Assembly: GCA_910584715.1 (NCBI GenBank)
Contig: CAJUAN010000004.1
Coordinates: 62,001-126,000 of the forward strand
Direction of reading: 5' to 3'
DNA: 64,000 bases
DNA from: an uncultured Oscillospiraceae bacterium
Lineage (GTDB): Bacteria; Bacillota; Clostridia; Oscillospirales; Ruminococcaceae
Shown: positions 16,974 through 25,293 of the stretch, piece after piece
Layout of the letters: the number at the start of each line of letters is the position of its first letter
Position numbering within the stretch: position 1 is the stretch's first letter
Notes under the pieces: model-generated
Told to the model about the DNA's origin: nothing
Databases searched by the model: none
The model's input: the letters and a program-made list of their open reading frames with translations, nothing else
Made by a program: the position numbers and the translations under genes

Positions 16974-19694
16974 TTGAAAACTCTTGACTGGAACAAATAT
17001 CTTGAAAAAGCTGCAGAGACCGCCGCGGAGGGCGTCGTTATGCTGAAAAACGACAACGGCGTGCTTCCTGTTTCAAAGGACGAGGAGATCGCCGTTTTCG
17101 GCAGGATACAGCTTGACTACTACAAAAGCGGAACAGGCTCAGGCGGACTGGTGAACGTACACAAGGTAACCGGCATTGTTGACGGTCTGCTGGAGGCAGG
17201 TGCAAAGATCAACGAAGATTTGTTGGAATTTTACAAAAAACAGGCGGAGAATCAGCCTTTTGATCTTGGCGACGGCTGGAGCGAGGAACCTTGGTGTCAG
17301 CAGGAATTTGAGCTTACGGACGACATTGTTGAAAAGGCTGCAGAAACTTCCAAGGCGGCGGTCGCTGTTATCGGAAGAACAGCGGGCGAGGAGCACGACA
17401 ACAAGGCCGAGGAGGGTTCCTATTTCCTGACGGTGGGGGAAAAGGATATGCTGAAAAAAGTTCGCCGCTTCTTTAAAAGAATGATAGTTGTCCTGAACGT
17501 GGGAAATATCATAGATATGGGATTTGTTGACGAGTTTTCTCCGGACGCGGTACTGTACTTATGGCAGGGCGGAATGACAGGCGGCACGGGAGCGGCAAAA
17601 GTTCTCACGGGAGAGATATCTCCTTGCGGCAAGCTTCCCGACACCATTGCTTATGATATTGCGGATTATCCCTCTCACAAATATTTCGGCAATACCGAAA
17701 GGAACTTTTATACCGAGGACATATATGTGGGGTACCGCTGGTTCGAGACCTTTGCAAAGGATCGTGTGCGCTATCCTTTTGGATTCGGACTTTCCTACAC
17801 ACAATTTGATATTGTTTATTCGGCTGAAAAATCGGGAGACGAGTTCGTTATTTCCGCGGAGGTAAAAAATATCGGGAACCTCAGCGGAAAGGAAGTTATC
17901 CAGGTGTACTGTCAAGCTCCCCAAGGCAAGCTTGGAAAACCCTCCCGCGTTCTCTGCGGATATGAAAAGACAGACTGTCTCGCCCCGGGAGAAAGTCAGA
18001 GGCTTAATATTTCTGTAAAGCTTTCGGATATTGCCTCCTACGACGATTCCGGCGTTACGGGGCACCGGTTCGCATGGGTTCTTGAGAGGGGAGACTACTG
18101 CTTTTACGCGGGTACCGATGTAAGAAGCGCGGAAAAGGTTTTGACATGGACTGCTGAGGAGGATACCGTCGTCGAACAGCTCAGGCAGGCTCTTGCTCCG
18201 GTAATGCCCTTTGAAAGGCTCGGGGCGGACGGCACGTCTATGGAAGCTGTTCCGCTGTCCGGGGTTAACGAGGACAAGCGCAGGGAGGAGAATATTCCCG
18301 AGGAAATACCTTTCGGCGGCGATAAGGGTATAAAGCTTGAAGCCGTTGCAAAGGGAGAAAAAACGCTTTCGGAATTTATTTCCCAGCTTACCGATAAAGA
18401 TTTGAACTGCATTATCCGCGGCGAGGGAATGTGCTCTCCGAGAGTGACTGCGGGTACGGCGGCTGCGTTCGGCGGTGTATCGAAGCGTCTGGAGGAGTTG
18501 GGTGTTCCCTGTGGCTGCTGTTCGGACGGTCCGTCGGGTATGAGGCTTGACTGCGGGACAAAGGCGTTCAGTCTGCCCAACGGTACTCTTATAGCTGCTA
18601 CCTTTAATAAAAAGCTTATTACGGAGCTGTTTGAGTATCTCGGCATGGAAATGTCCGCAAACGGCGTGGACTGCCTGCTCGGTCCCGGTATGAACATTCA
18701 CCGTCACCCTCTCAACGGACGGAACTTCGAGTATTTCTCCGAGGATCCGTATCTTACGGGAACTATGGCTTCTGCCGAGCTTGTAGGTATGCACCGTCAA
18801 GGAGTTACGGGAACGATAAAGCATTTCTGCGGAAACAATCAGGAAACCAACAGGCATTTTCTGGATACCGCCGTGTCGGAAAGAGCCTTGCGGGAGATAT
18901 ACCTGAAAGGCTTTGAGATAGCCGTAAAGCAAGGCGGAGCAAAGTCTATAATGACGACCTACGGCAAGGTCAACGACCTATGGACGGCGGGCAGCTTCGA
19001 CCTGAACACGGAAATACTGCGTAATCAGTGGGGCTTCAAGGGCTTCACGATGACCGACTGGTGGGCGAATATAAACGTCCGCGGACGGGACGCCGACAAA
19101 AGTGATTTTTCCGCAATGGCAAAGGCTCAGAACGACGTTTATATGGTATGCTCCAGCGGCGAAAGCCACAATGACAACATCATGGAGGAGCTGTCGGGCT
19201 GCGGCATTACCAGAGGCGAGCTTCAGAGGAACGCCGCAAATATCCTGCGTTTCCTTATAGACACTAACGCTATGCGCAGGCTCATGGGTACGGAAGAAAA
19301 AGTCGAGGTGATAAACAAGCCCGAAAGCGAGATAGACGAGCTTATCCGCAATGCGTCCTGCTACGATTTGGACAGAAGGCTTACTGTAGACCTGTCCGGG
19401 GTAAGGGTCGAAAGAAATTCCGATCACCGTTTCATGCTCAACCTTAAAAATGCGGGAATGTACAGGGTGACCATTACGGCAAGCTCCGTCAAGGGCGAGC
19501 TCATGCAGATGCCCGTTACGCTTTTTGCAGGAGCGATCAGGACCTTTACTTGGAACGGTACCGGAGGAAAACCAGTGCCTATTTCAATGGATATACCGAT
19601 GTTCTCGCTAAACAACATGGTGCGGCTGCATTTTGGTATGGGCGGTCTCGATCTTATCAGCATTGATTTTGAGCTTCTCCATGAAGGCTTCTGA
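16974..19694 (+). CDS. GH3 beta-glucosidase with permuted domain order
   Basis: A 906-residue glycoside hydrolase family 3 enzyme, probably a cytosolic beta-glucosidase acting on cellodextrins (no signal peptide). The domain order is swapped. The domain normally at the C terminus comes first (GVVMLKNDNGVLP at about 18-30), followed by a fibronectin-III-like part (FGFGLSYTQF). The TIM barrel comes last (CCSDGPSGMR, GPGMNIHRHPLNGRNFEYFSEDP, KHFCGNNQE). The nucleophile is D695 in TMTDWW. This order is known from Ruminococcus albus and Butyrivibrio fibrisolvens. The start is TTG 16974 with AAGGAG 9 bases upstream; in-frame codons before it lack homology. Confidence 0.9.
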   Translation: MKTLDWNKYLEKAAETAAEGVVMLKNDNGVLPVSKDEEIAVFGRIQLDYYKSGTGSGGLVNVHKVTGIVDGLLEAGAKINEDLLEFYKKQAENQPFDLGDGWSEEPWCQQEFELTDDIVEKAAETSKAAVAVIGRTAGEEHDNKAEEGSYFLTVGEKDMLKKVRRFFKRMIVVLNVGNIIDMGFVDEFSPDAVLYLWQGGMTGGTGAAKVLTGEISPCGKLPDTIAYDIADYPSHKYFGNTERNFYTEDIYVGYRWFETFAKDRVRYPFGFGLSYTQFDIVYSAEKSGDEFVISAEVKNIGNLSGKEVIQVYCQAPQGKLGKPSRVLCGYEKTDCLAPGESQRLNISVKLSDIASYDDSGVTGHRFAWVLERGDYCFYAGTDVRSAEKVLTWTAEEDTVVEQLRQALAPVMPFERLGADGTSMEAVPLSGVNEDKRREENIPEEIPFGGDKGIKLEAVAKGEKTLSEFISQLTDKDLNCIIRGEGMCSPRVTAGTAAAFGGVSKRLEELGVPCGCCSDGPSGMRLDCGTKAFSLPNGTLIAATFNKKLITELFEYLGMEMSANGVDCLLGPGMNIHRHPLNGRNFEYFSEDPYLTGTMASAELVGMHRQGVTGTIKHFCGNNQETNRHFLDTAVSERALREIYLKGFEIAVKQGGAKSIMTTYGKVNDLWTAGSFDLNTEILRNQWGFKGFTMTDWWANINVRGRDADKSDFSAMAKAQNDVYMVCSSGESHNDNIMEELSGCGITRGELQRNAANILRFLIDTNAMRRLMGTEEKVEVINKPESEIDELIRNASCYDLDRRLTVDLSGVRVERNSDHRFMLNLKNAGMYRVTITASSVKGELMQMPVTLFAGAIRTFTWNGTGGKPVPISMDIPMFSLNNMVRLHFGMGGLDLISIDFELLHEGF

Positions 19695-19723
19695 TAAGCT
19701 CTGACCTGAAAATATTGCAAAGA

Positions 19724-19796
19724 GGCTGCACAGACTGCCATTATGATCACCAATTAATCGGTGATCAATATGAGTTCAGTTTGTGCAGTCCTTTTT
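19724..19796 (+). terminator. Terminator after the GH3 gene
   Basis: A long imperfect hairpin (outer arms 19724-19736 and 19778-19791, inner perfect TGATCACC/GGTGATCA) ends in a T-run at 19792-19796. Confidence 0.75.
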
Positions 19797-19850
19797 ATAA
19801 TTTGTACAGTGTTTTTCTGGCGGACGTTCGTTGATTTGTTAGTTTTTTCC

Positions 19851-19879
19851 TTGATATATTTTTGAATGTGTGATATAAT
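19851..19879 (+). promoter_or_regulatory. nadA promoter
   Basis: TTGATA (19851-19856), 17-base spacer, extended TGA-TATAAT (19874-19879). The transcript starts about 30 bases before the ATG, leaving no room for a riboswitch. Confidence 0.75.
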
Positions 19880-19915
19880 TAGCTATAAATTCAATATCGG
19901 AAAGGAATTTTTATT

Positions 19916-20824
19916 ATGATAAAGAATATCCAGCAGGAAATACTGCGTTTAAAAAAGGAAAAACATATAACGATCCTTGCGCACAGCTATCAGGCGGAGG
20001 AGATACAGGAGATCGCCGACCACACCGGAGACAGCTTCCGCCTGTCGGAGCTTGCTGCAAAGGATCCGAACGATACTCTGATAATGTGCGGAGTACACTT
20101 TATGGCGGAGACCTGCAAGCTGCTTTCGCCTGATAAAAAGGTTATCCTTGCCAAAGAGGGCTGCGGCTGCCCAATGGCGGAGCAGCTGTCCGTTGAAGAA
20201 CTCAGGAAGCTTAAAAAACAGTATCCCGACCATACGGTTGTGGCGTACATAAATACTACAGCTGCTTTGAAAACCGAATGCGGCGTTTGTGTTACGTCCG
20301 CGTCGGCAGTGGAAATATGCAGAAAAATTGAAAATGATAAGATACTGTTTATCCCGGACTGCAATCTCGGAGCGTTCGTTGCCGGTCAGATTCCCGAAAA
20401 GCAGATAACGCTTATAAAGGGAGGCTGTCCTGTTCATGCGGCAGTTACCGAAGATGAGACGGCCGCCGTCAAAAAGCTGCACCCCGGCGCGCTTTTGCTC
20501 GTACACCCGGAATGTGTCCCTAACGTTGCGAAGCACGCGGACTATATCGGTTCAACGAGCGGGATAGTAAGCTTTGCCAAAAAGTCCGATGCAAAGGAAT
20601 TTATTATCGGCACTGAAATATCCATTGCAGAGCATTTGCAGTTTGAGTGCCCGGAAAAGGAATTTTACCCACTGTCAAAAAATCTGATTTGTCCCGACAT
20701 GAAGCGGACAACGCTTATGGACGTTTACAAGGCGCTGAATGGCGGCGGTCTGGAGATAACGATGCCGGACGAGGTAATAAAAAAAGCCTCCGTTTGCATA
20801 GACCGAATGCTTGAACTTGGCTGA
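19916..20824 (+). CDS. nadA: Quinolinate synthase A
   Basis: A 302-residue NadA, the [4Fe-4S] enzyme that joins iminoaspartate and dihydroxyacetone phosphate to make quinolinate for NAD. The three cluster cysteines are at the expected places: C85 (GCGCPMAE), C171 (GGCPVH) and C259 (LICPDMK). Substrate motifs include LAHSYQAEEIQEIAD and HPECVPNV. The nadB and nadC genes that usually accompany nadA are not here; the next gene is unrelated. So iminoaspartate must come from an enzyme encoded elsewhere. Confidence 0.95.
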   Translation: MIKNIQQEILRLKKEKHITILAHSYQAEEIQEIADHTGDSFRLSELAAKDPNDTLIMCGVHFMAETCKLLSPDKKVILAKEGCGCPMAEQLSVEELRKLKKQYPDHTVVAYINTTAALKTECGVCVTSASAVEICRKIENDKILFIPDCNLGAFVAGQIPEKQITLIKGGCPVHAAVTEDETAAVKKLHPGALLLVHPECVPNVAKHADYIGSTSGIVSFAKKSDAKEFIIGTEISIAEHLQFECPEKEFYPLSKNLICPDMKRTTLMDVYKALNGGGLEITMPDEVIKKASVCIDRMLELG

Positions 20825-20897
20825 TACGAAAATGAAGCGCAAAATTTCCTCAGTTGCAGAAGATCGGAATTATACCCGGGAAACTACAGATACTATT

Positions 20898-20915
20898 TCC
20901 GAAAACTGTTTCGGA
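20898..20915 (+). promoter_or_regulatory. Hairpin over the ribosome binding site of the YiiX-like gene
   Basis: A 7-bp perfect stem (TCCGAAA/TTTCGGA) with a 4-base loop whose right arm runs into the GGAGG. It could lower translation initiation. Effect inferred only. Confidence 0.4.
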
Positions 20916-20924
20916 GGCTTTTCT

Positions 20925-21725
20925 GTGAAAAAAAATATCTTTCTGATATGCATTCTGTACGGTATCATTGCAGCCTATAGTTCCTCGCTTTATTATATTG
21001 AAGCGCAGGCTTATATCCCGCCGTTGTCTGAGAAGCGGGATATAAGCCTTTTGGCGTTTACTTCTTACGGACAATACTCCGACGGCGACTATGAGCTTAT
21101 CCGCTCCCAAACCGGTCTTGGACGTTCAGCAGTTGATTCGCTGGCGAGTCCGCAACGTCTTTTGGAGTATCAGGACAGATATTTCAGCGGCGCGGATTTT
21201 ACTTGTCACATGAATTCCCCTGTGTCCTTTGAAGAACGTATCAGCGGTACTCCCGCGCTGCTCGCTCCTTTGGAGGACGGCGATGTACTTGTTACCAATT
21301 CCTCCCATGTTTTTAGCTGGAGAAACGGTCATGCCGCCATTGTTGTGGACGCAGAGAAGGGAGTTACACTTGAAGCTGTGGTAATAGGTTCCAATTCGCG
21401 GACACAGGATATAAGCAAGTGGACGAGATACCCAAATTTTGCTGTTCTGCGTCTGAAAGGCGCGGATAAAAAAGAACGCGCTGAAATAGCGCGTTCCGCA
21501 ATTGAAAATCTTGACGACATTCCTTATAAAGTAACAATAGGACTTTTTTCATCAAAATATTCGGATATAAGCCTTGCTTCGGGTACCCAGTGCGCTCATC
21601 TGGTGTGGCTTGCCTATGCTGCAAACGGATATGATATAGATTCAAACCACGGCTTAATAGTAACGCCTGAGGATATTTTGGAAAGCGACCTGTTTGAGCA
21701 GGTTCAGACGTTCGGCATGGGGTAA
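20925..21725 (+). CDS. YiiX-like permuted papain-fold hydrolase, membrane-anchored
   Basis: A 266-residue protein with an N-terminal signal or anchor helix (NIFLICILYGIIAAYSSSLYYIEAQA) and a permuted NlpC/P60-like domain. The catalytic His comes first (H136 in NGHAAIVVD) and the Cys later (C223 in GTQCAHLVW), as in the YiiX/YaeF group. Such proteins cut amide or ester bonds in peptidoglycan or lipids; the substrate here is unknown. I chose GTG 20925 because GGAGG (20913-20917) is 7 bases upstream; the frame is open further up but overlaps nadA. A small hairpin covers this ribosome binding site. Confidence 0.7.
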   Translation: MKKNIFLICILYGIIAAYSSSLYYIEAQAYIPPLSEKRDISLLAFTSYGQYSDGDYELIRSQTGLGRSAVDSLASPQRLLEYQDRYFSGADFTCHMNSPVSFEERISGTPALLAPLEDGDVLVTNSSHVFSWRNGHAAIVVDAEKGVTLEAVVIGSNSRTQDISKWTRYPNFAVLRLKGADKKERAEIARSAIENLDDIPYKVTIGLFSSKYSDISLASGTQCAHLVWLAYAANGYDIDSNHGLIVTPEDILESDLFEQVQTFGMG

Positions 21726-21754
21726 ATACGCGCAAAAACTTATTGTCACCCTCT

Positions 21755-22423
21755 TTAAATGATTTCCCCGCCGTTTATACGCAGGCGGAATTTTACACCC
21801 AAAAATTCCGCTGAGCGTTTGCAAAGCATCATTCTCTGGAGGAATATCTCGAAATATTCCATTACCGAAGCAATATTTGTGTCTATTTCCAGCTCAAGTA
21901 TCAGAGAGGTCTTGTCAGCTCCGAAAAACAGGTCTGACTTTTCCACGGCGTAGTTTACGCGGTCGTGGATATCGAAGCTTTTCATATCGGCGTTCCTGAC
22001 GCGGCTGCGGCGCACGTCGGTCTTGTCGGCGATGATAAGCGCGGCTGAAACAGCGTTTAGCGGCTGCGCGGTGGACTCGTCATGGTTTCCGATCGCCGAT
22101 ATTATCACGCATATTTCCTCAGCGGGCATATTCAGGTTGTCCAGCAGACGGAAAGCCATTACCGCGCCGCTTTGAGCATGGTCTATACGGTTTATGACGT
22201 TGCCGATGTCGTGCAGATACGCGGCGATCTTTCCTAATTCAATGGTACGGGAGGGATAATTCAGCGTTGACAGTATCATTTCCACCGTGGCCGCGGATTT
22301 TTCGACGTGGGCAAAAGAGTGCTCCGTGTAGCCCTGCGCCTCCACCGCAGCGTCGGCGTTTTTAATATATGTGCGTATGTCGGGGTTGCGGCAGATATAC
22401 TCGTATGTCACAATGCTGCTCAT
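21755..22423 (-). CDS. HD-domain phosphohydrolase
   Basis: A 222-residue HD-superfamily protein. The metal motif is H71-D72 in AAYLHDIGN, with an upstream His pair in EHSFAHV (35-39), the downstream ISAIGNHDES and then ALIIADKTD. That is the usual H...HD...H...D spacing. The substrate is not clear; members cut nucleotides or cyclic dinucleotides. It lies 38 bases after malQ on the same strand and is probably co-transcribed. AAGGAA lies about 10 bases before the ATG. Confidence 0.8.
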   Translation of the reverse strand: MSSIVTYEYICRNPDIRTYIKNADAAVEAQGYTEHSFAHVEKSAATVEMILSTLNYPSRTIELGKIAAYLHDIGNVINRIDHAQSGAVMAFRLLDNLNMPAEEICVIISAIGNHDESTAQPLNAVSAALIIADKTDVRRSRVRNADMKSFDIHDRVNYAVEKSDLFFGADKTSLILELEIDTNIASVMEYFEIFLQRMMLCKRSAEFLGVKFRLRINGGEII

Positions 22424-22461
22424 CTGAAAAAGTTCCTTTCTGACAGTTTGGGTTCAGCGTT

Positions 22462-23994
22462 TCAGTCGGATTTTGTTTTAACTCTTACCTTCACCTTTCT
22501 TCTGACGGGAGCGCGGAAATACCGCTTTGTGTATTTCAGTATCTTTTCCGCCAGCTTGCCGGTAAGGTCGTCCTCGTTCAGCCGCCAAGCCCAGTTGCCG
22601 TTGCCGATAGTGGAGGGAATGTTCATTCGCGCTTCGGAGCCGAGTCCCAAAAAGTCCTGCATCTGGATCACGGCAAGGTCGGAAACGCTTGCGTAGGCGG
22701 TTCTTATCATGCCCCAGTTTGCGCCTTCCTTTTTGGAAAGAGACATATATTTTTTTGCGTTCTTTCTGGTGGACTTATCCGCGCTGCTGTACCAGCCGAG
22801 AGCTGTGTCGTTGTCGTGGGTGCCGATATAGGTAACGCTGTTTTTCACGTAGTTATGGGGAAGATAGCTGCTGTCGTCTCCTCCGAAAGCAAATTCAAGG
22901 ACGTTCATGCCGGGGAAGCCAGATTCTTTGAGCATTTTTCTCACATCCGCGGTAAGGAAGCCCAAGTCCTCCGCTACAAGCTTGACGTTTCCGAGAGCGG
23001 ATTTTATCGCTTTGAAAAGCTTCATGGACGGTCCGGGCAGCCATTCGCCTACCTCCGCGGTCTCGTTTCCGTAGGGTATTGCGTAGAAGCTCTCGAAGCC
23101 GCGGAAATGGTCGATACGGGTCAGGTCGAAAAGCTCTTCCGAATATTTTACGCGGGATATCCACCATTTATAACCTGTAAGCTCCATGTAGTCCCAGTCG
23201 TACAAGGGATTGCCCCAAAGCTGACCCGTGGGCGCAAAAGCGTCGGGAGGACAGCCCGCCACCTTTGTGGGACGCCTGTTAACGTCCAGCATGAAAAGCT
23301 CGGGTGCAGACCAGATGTCGGCGCTGTCCATGGAAACGTAAATGGGCATATCGCCGTACAGCTTCACGCCCTTGGAGTTTGCATAGCGTTTCAGCTCGAA
23401 ATACTGCTCAAAAAATTTGTACTGAATGAATTTTACGCACTTGATCTCGTCCGCAAGCTCCTCGGAGTAACGCTTCACTGATTCAGGCAGGCGCAGGCGT
23501 ATATCGTCGTCCCATTCCGTCCACATTATATTGCGGAAGTTCTTTTTCAGTGCGGTGAACAGAGCGTAGTCCTCCAGCCAGAAAGCGTTGTCGGCGCAGA
23601 ATTTTTCAAAGCCGCGGAGCTTTTCACTGTCGGATACCGCAAAAAATGAAGTGCAGGCTTTTTTCAGTACTATCTGCTTGAAGCTGTCAAGCTGGGCGTA
23701 GTCGATAAAATCCCGCTTTTTTTCGATGACTTGAAGATCGTGGTCGTCCGCGCTTATCAGACCCTCGGCAATGAGAGCGTCGAGGTCGATAAGCAGGGGA
23801 TTTCCCGCAAATGCCGAGTAGCTCTGATAGGGGGAATCGCCGAAGCCCGTGGGTCCGATGGGAAGTATCTGCCAGTATTCCTGACCGCTTTTAACAAGGA
23901 AATCCACAAATTTTTTTGCCTGAAATCCGAGAGTGCCTATGCCGTATCTGCCGGGCAAACTGGAAATATGAAGCAAAATTCCGCTGCTATGCAT
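22462..23994 (-). CDS. malQ: 4-alpha-glucanotransferase (amylomaltase)
   Basis: A 510-residue GH77 enzyme that moves alpha-1,4-glucan segments between maltodextrins and releases glucose. Recognisable parts are SSGILLHISSLPGRYGIGTLG at the start, PIGPTGFGDSPYQS, the nucleophile region LTRIDHFRGFESFYAIPYG, the acid/base region LVAEDLGFLT and GTHDNDTALGW. I place the start at ATG 23994: AAAGGA (24004-24009) is 9 bases upstream, while two earlier in-frame ATGs are too close to it. It is cytosolic and implies use of starch-derived dextrins. Confidence 0.95.
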   Translation of the reverse strand: MHSSGILLHISSLPGRYGIGTLGFQAKKFVDFLVKSGQEYWQILPIGPTGFGDSPYQSYSAFAGNPLLIDLDALIAEGLISADDHDLQVIEKKRDFIDYAQLDSFKQIVLKKACTSFFAVSDSEKLRGFEKFCADNAFWLEDYALFTALKKNFRNIMWTEWDDDIRLRLPESVKRYSEELADEIKCVKFIQYKFFEQYFELKRYANSKGVKLYGDMPIYVSMDSADIWSAPELFMLDVNRRPTKVAGCPPDAFAPTGQLWGNPLYDWDYMELTGYKWWISRVKYSEELFDLTRIDHFRGFESFYAIPYGNETAEVGEWLPGPSMKLFKAIKSALGNVKLVAEDLGFLTADVRKMLKESGFPGMNVLEFAFGGDDSSYLPHNYVKNSVTYIGTHDNDTALGWYSSADKSTRKNAKKYMSLSKKEGANWGMIRTAYASVSDLAVIQMQDFLGLGSEARMNIPSTIGNGNWAWRLNEDDLTGKLAEKILKYTKRYFRAPVRRKVKVRVKTKSD

Positions 23995-24025
23995 AAACAT
24001 CATTCCTTTGCAAATAATTAATATC

Positions 24026-24054
24026 ATTATACACCATGTTTTCTTGATTTTCAA
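24026..24054 (-). promoter_or_regulatory. malQ promoter
   Basis: On the minus strand TTGAAA (24049-24054), a 17-base spacer and TATAAT (24026-24031). Confidence 0.75.
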
Positions 24055-24062
24055 GCGTTGTG

Positions 24063-24068
24063 TATAAT
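24063..24068 (+). promoter_or_regulatory. -10 box of the Asn/Gln-rich gene
   Basis: A perfect TATAAT 55 bases before the ATG, in the divergent region shared with malQ. The -35 region (TTTCTT at 24040-24045) is poor. Confidence 0.4.
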
Positions 24069-24122
24069 TTGGCTCCGTAAAATTAAAATATACGGAGAAA
24101 AAATAAAAGGAGAGCGAAAAAA

Positions 24123-24281
24123 ATGAGCAATCAGAACAATAACCAGAACCAGCAGAACAACCGCAGCAACCAGAACCAGCAGAATAATCAGAACAACCAG
24201 AACAATCAGAATCAGCAGAACAACCGCAGCAATCAGAACCAGCAGAACAACAGCCGCAGCAACAATCAGGATAACAAGTAA
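24123..24281 (+). CDS. Asn/Gln-rich 52-residue low-complexity protein
   Basis: A short reading frame starting at ATG 24123 behind AAAGGAGA and ending at TAA 24279-24281. Of its 52 residues about 42 are Asn or Gln; the rest are a few Ser and Arg plus the ends (MS... and ...DNK). A 15-residue unit (QNQQNNRSNQNQQNN) occurs at residues 8-22 and again at 29-43. It has its own strong ribosome binding site and a terminator right after it, so it looks like a real gene. There is no signal peptide and no Cys. Function unknown; spore or surface structure, RNA binding or a prion-like role are all guesses. Confidence 0.75.
   Translation: MSNQNNNQNQQNNRSNQNQQNNQNNQNNQNQQNNRSNQNQQNNSRSNNQDNK
24144..24251 (+). 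repeat. Direct repeat inside the Asn/Gln-rich gene
   Basis: Two 45-base copies (24144-24188 and 24207-24251) encode the same 15 residues with only synonymous changes, separated by 18 bases. This suggests internal duplication with selection on the protein. Confidence 0.7.
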
Positions 24282-24304
24282 GCCTTGTTCCTTTCTTGAC
24301 CTAA

Positions 24305-24337
24305 GCAGTCTCCGTACGGACGGGGACTGCTTTTTTT
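24305..24337 (+). terminator. Terminator after the Asn/Gln-rich gene
   Basis: An 11-bp stem with one G-U pair (24305-24315 against 24320-24330), a 4-base loop, and seven Ts (24331-24337). Confidence 0.85.
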
Positions 24338-24338
24338 C

Positions 24339-24367
24339 TTGATTGGAGACGGAAAATGTGATATAAT
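24339..24367 (+). promoter_or_regulatory. Promoter of the nuclease-like gene
   Basis: TTGATT (24339-24344), 17-base spacer, extended TGA-TATAAT (24362-24367). It starts directly after the preceding terminator. Confidence 0.7.
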
Positions 24368-24388
24368 CTAAGAACGGAGGTTATCGAA

Positions 24389-25147
24389 ATGGACAGACAA
24401 AGATTTTATGAAGCAAGAAGCAAGGTGCTGAACGGAGAACACGTCCGTGCGGGAATAGGTACATACGGAGAAAAGACCGTTCACGCGGTACTGAAAAATT
24501 ATTTTGAACCCTTTGCGGACAGCCATGAAAGCAGAGTCGGGGGCTTTGTGGCGGATATAGTCGGCGAGGACGGCATTATCGAGATACAGACGGGGGATTT
24601 TGCAAGACTGAGAAAAAAGCTTGAAGCCTTTTTGGCCGTAAGCAGGGTAACGGTGGTGTACCCCATAGCGCGGCAGAAGTGGATAATTCCCATAGACCCC
24701 GAAACGGGAGAACAGGGGAGAAAGCGCAAGTCCCCCGTAAAAGGCAGACCGTGGGACGTTTTTCCCGAGCTTTACAAGATAAAGCAGTTCCTGAGCCATG
24801 AAAACTTCCGTTTATGTATTGTTATGCTGGACGTGAAGGAATACCGCCGTCCTCCCGAGTCCGAGGGTCTGAAGCGGGGCAGGCGGCGGGGCTATGTCCG
24901 GTATGACAGGATACCGCTGGAGCTTGTTGACGAGATACATATAAACTGTCTGCGTGACTGGGGATATTTCATTCCGAATGGGCTTCCCGAAGAGTTCACA
25001 TCGGCGGATCTCGGTTTACTGAGCGGCGTGGGGAGGAGCTATGCTTCCTATATGCTGAACGTTCTGACCGCGGCGGGAGCAGTCAAAAGAGTCGGAAAAA
25101 AAGGAAACAGTTTTTTATATCGTTTATCTCTTGACAATCTTATTTAA
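24389..25147 (+). CDS. PD-(D/E)XK nuclease-like protein with C-terminal winged helix (hypothetical)
   Basis: A 252-residue basic cytosolic protein I cannot name. Residues 20-120 fit a restriction-endonuclease-like core: E28 (YGEKTVH), D56 (GFVADIVG) and E65-x-Q67 (IIEIQTGDF), then basic residues R73, R75, K76, K77. The usual Lys of the E-x-K pair is Gln, so activity is uncertain. Residues about 100-160 are rich in Arg and Lys. The last 60 (SADLGLLSGVGRSYASYMLNVLTAAGAVKRVGKKG) look like a winged helix. It is monocistronic with its own promoter; AACGGAGG lies upstream of the ATG. It may bind or process nucleic acid. Confidence 0.6.
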   Translation: MDRQRFYEARSKVLNGEHVRAGIGTYGEKTVHAVLKNYFEPFADSHESRVGGFVADIVGEDGIIEIQTGDFARLRKKLEAFLAVSRVTVVYPIARQKWIIPIDPETGEQGRKRKSPVKGRPWDVFPELYKIKQFLSHENFRLCIVMLDVKEYRRPPESEGLKRGRRRGYVRYDRIPLELVDEIHINCLRDWGYFIPNGLPEEFTSADLGLLSGVGRSYASYMLNVLTAAGAVKRVGKKGNSFLYRLSLDNLI

Positions 25148-25159
25148 TAGAGTTATAAT
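25131..25159 (+). promoter_or_regulatory. Perfect consensus promoter of the SDR-nfnAB operon
   Basis: TTGACA (25131-25136), 17-base spacer, TATAAT (25154-25159). Both boxes match consensus exactly. The -35 lies inside the last codons of the nuclease-like gene. A leader of about 130 bases follows, with no clear structure. Confidence 0.85.
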
Positions 25160-25293
25160 ATACATTGTATGAATTGACGAGGGTAAAATTTGGTTTTTTT
25201 GTCTAATTTGTTAAAATTTGCGGAAATTTTTCAGCGGCGGAATAGTTCTTGCCTTGAGAAATTTTTGCGTAAATATAGAAAGGAATGGTATGT

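Noticed and set aside
17559..18932. Long minus-strand open frame (457 codons) inside the GH3 gene
   Set aside because: It lies wholly antisense to a clear enzyme, has no ribosome binding site and no recognisable motif; it is a shadow of the codon use on the plus strand.
24144..24251. Repeat array that could be taken for a CRISPR
   Set aside because: Only two copies, in frame inside a coding region, with a protein-level repeat and synonymous changes.
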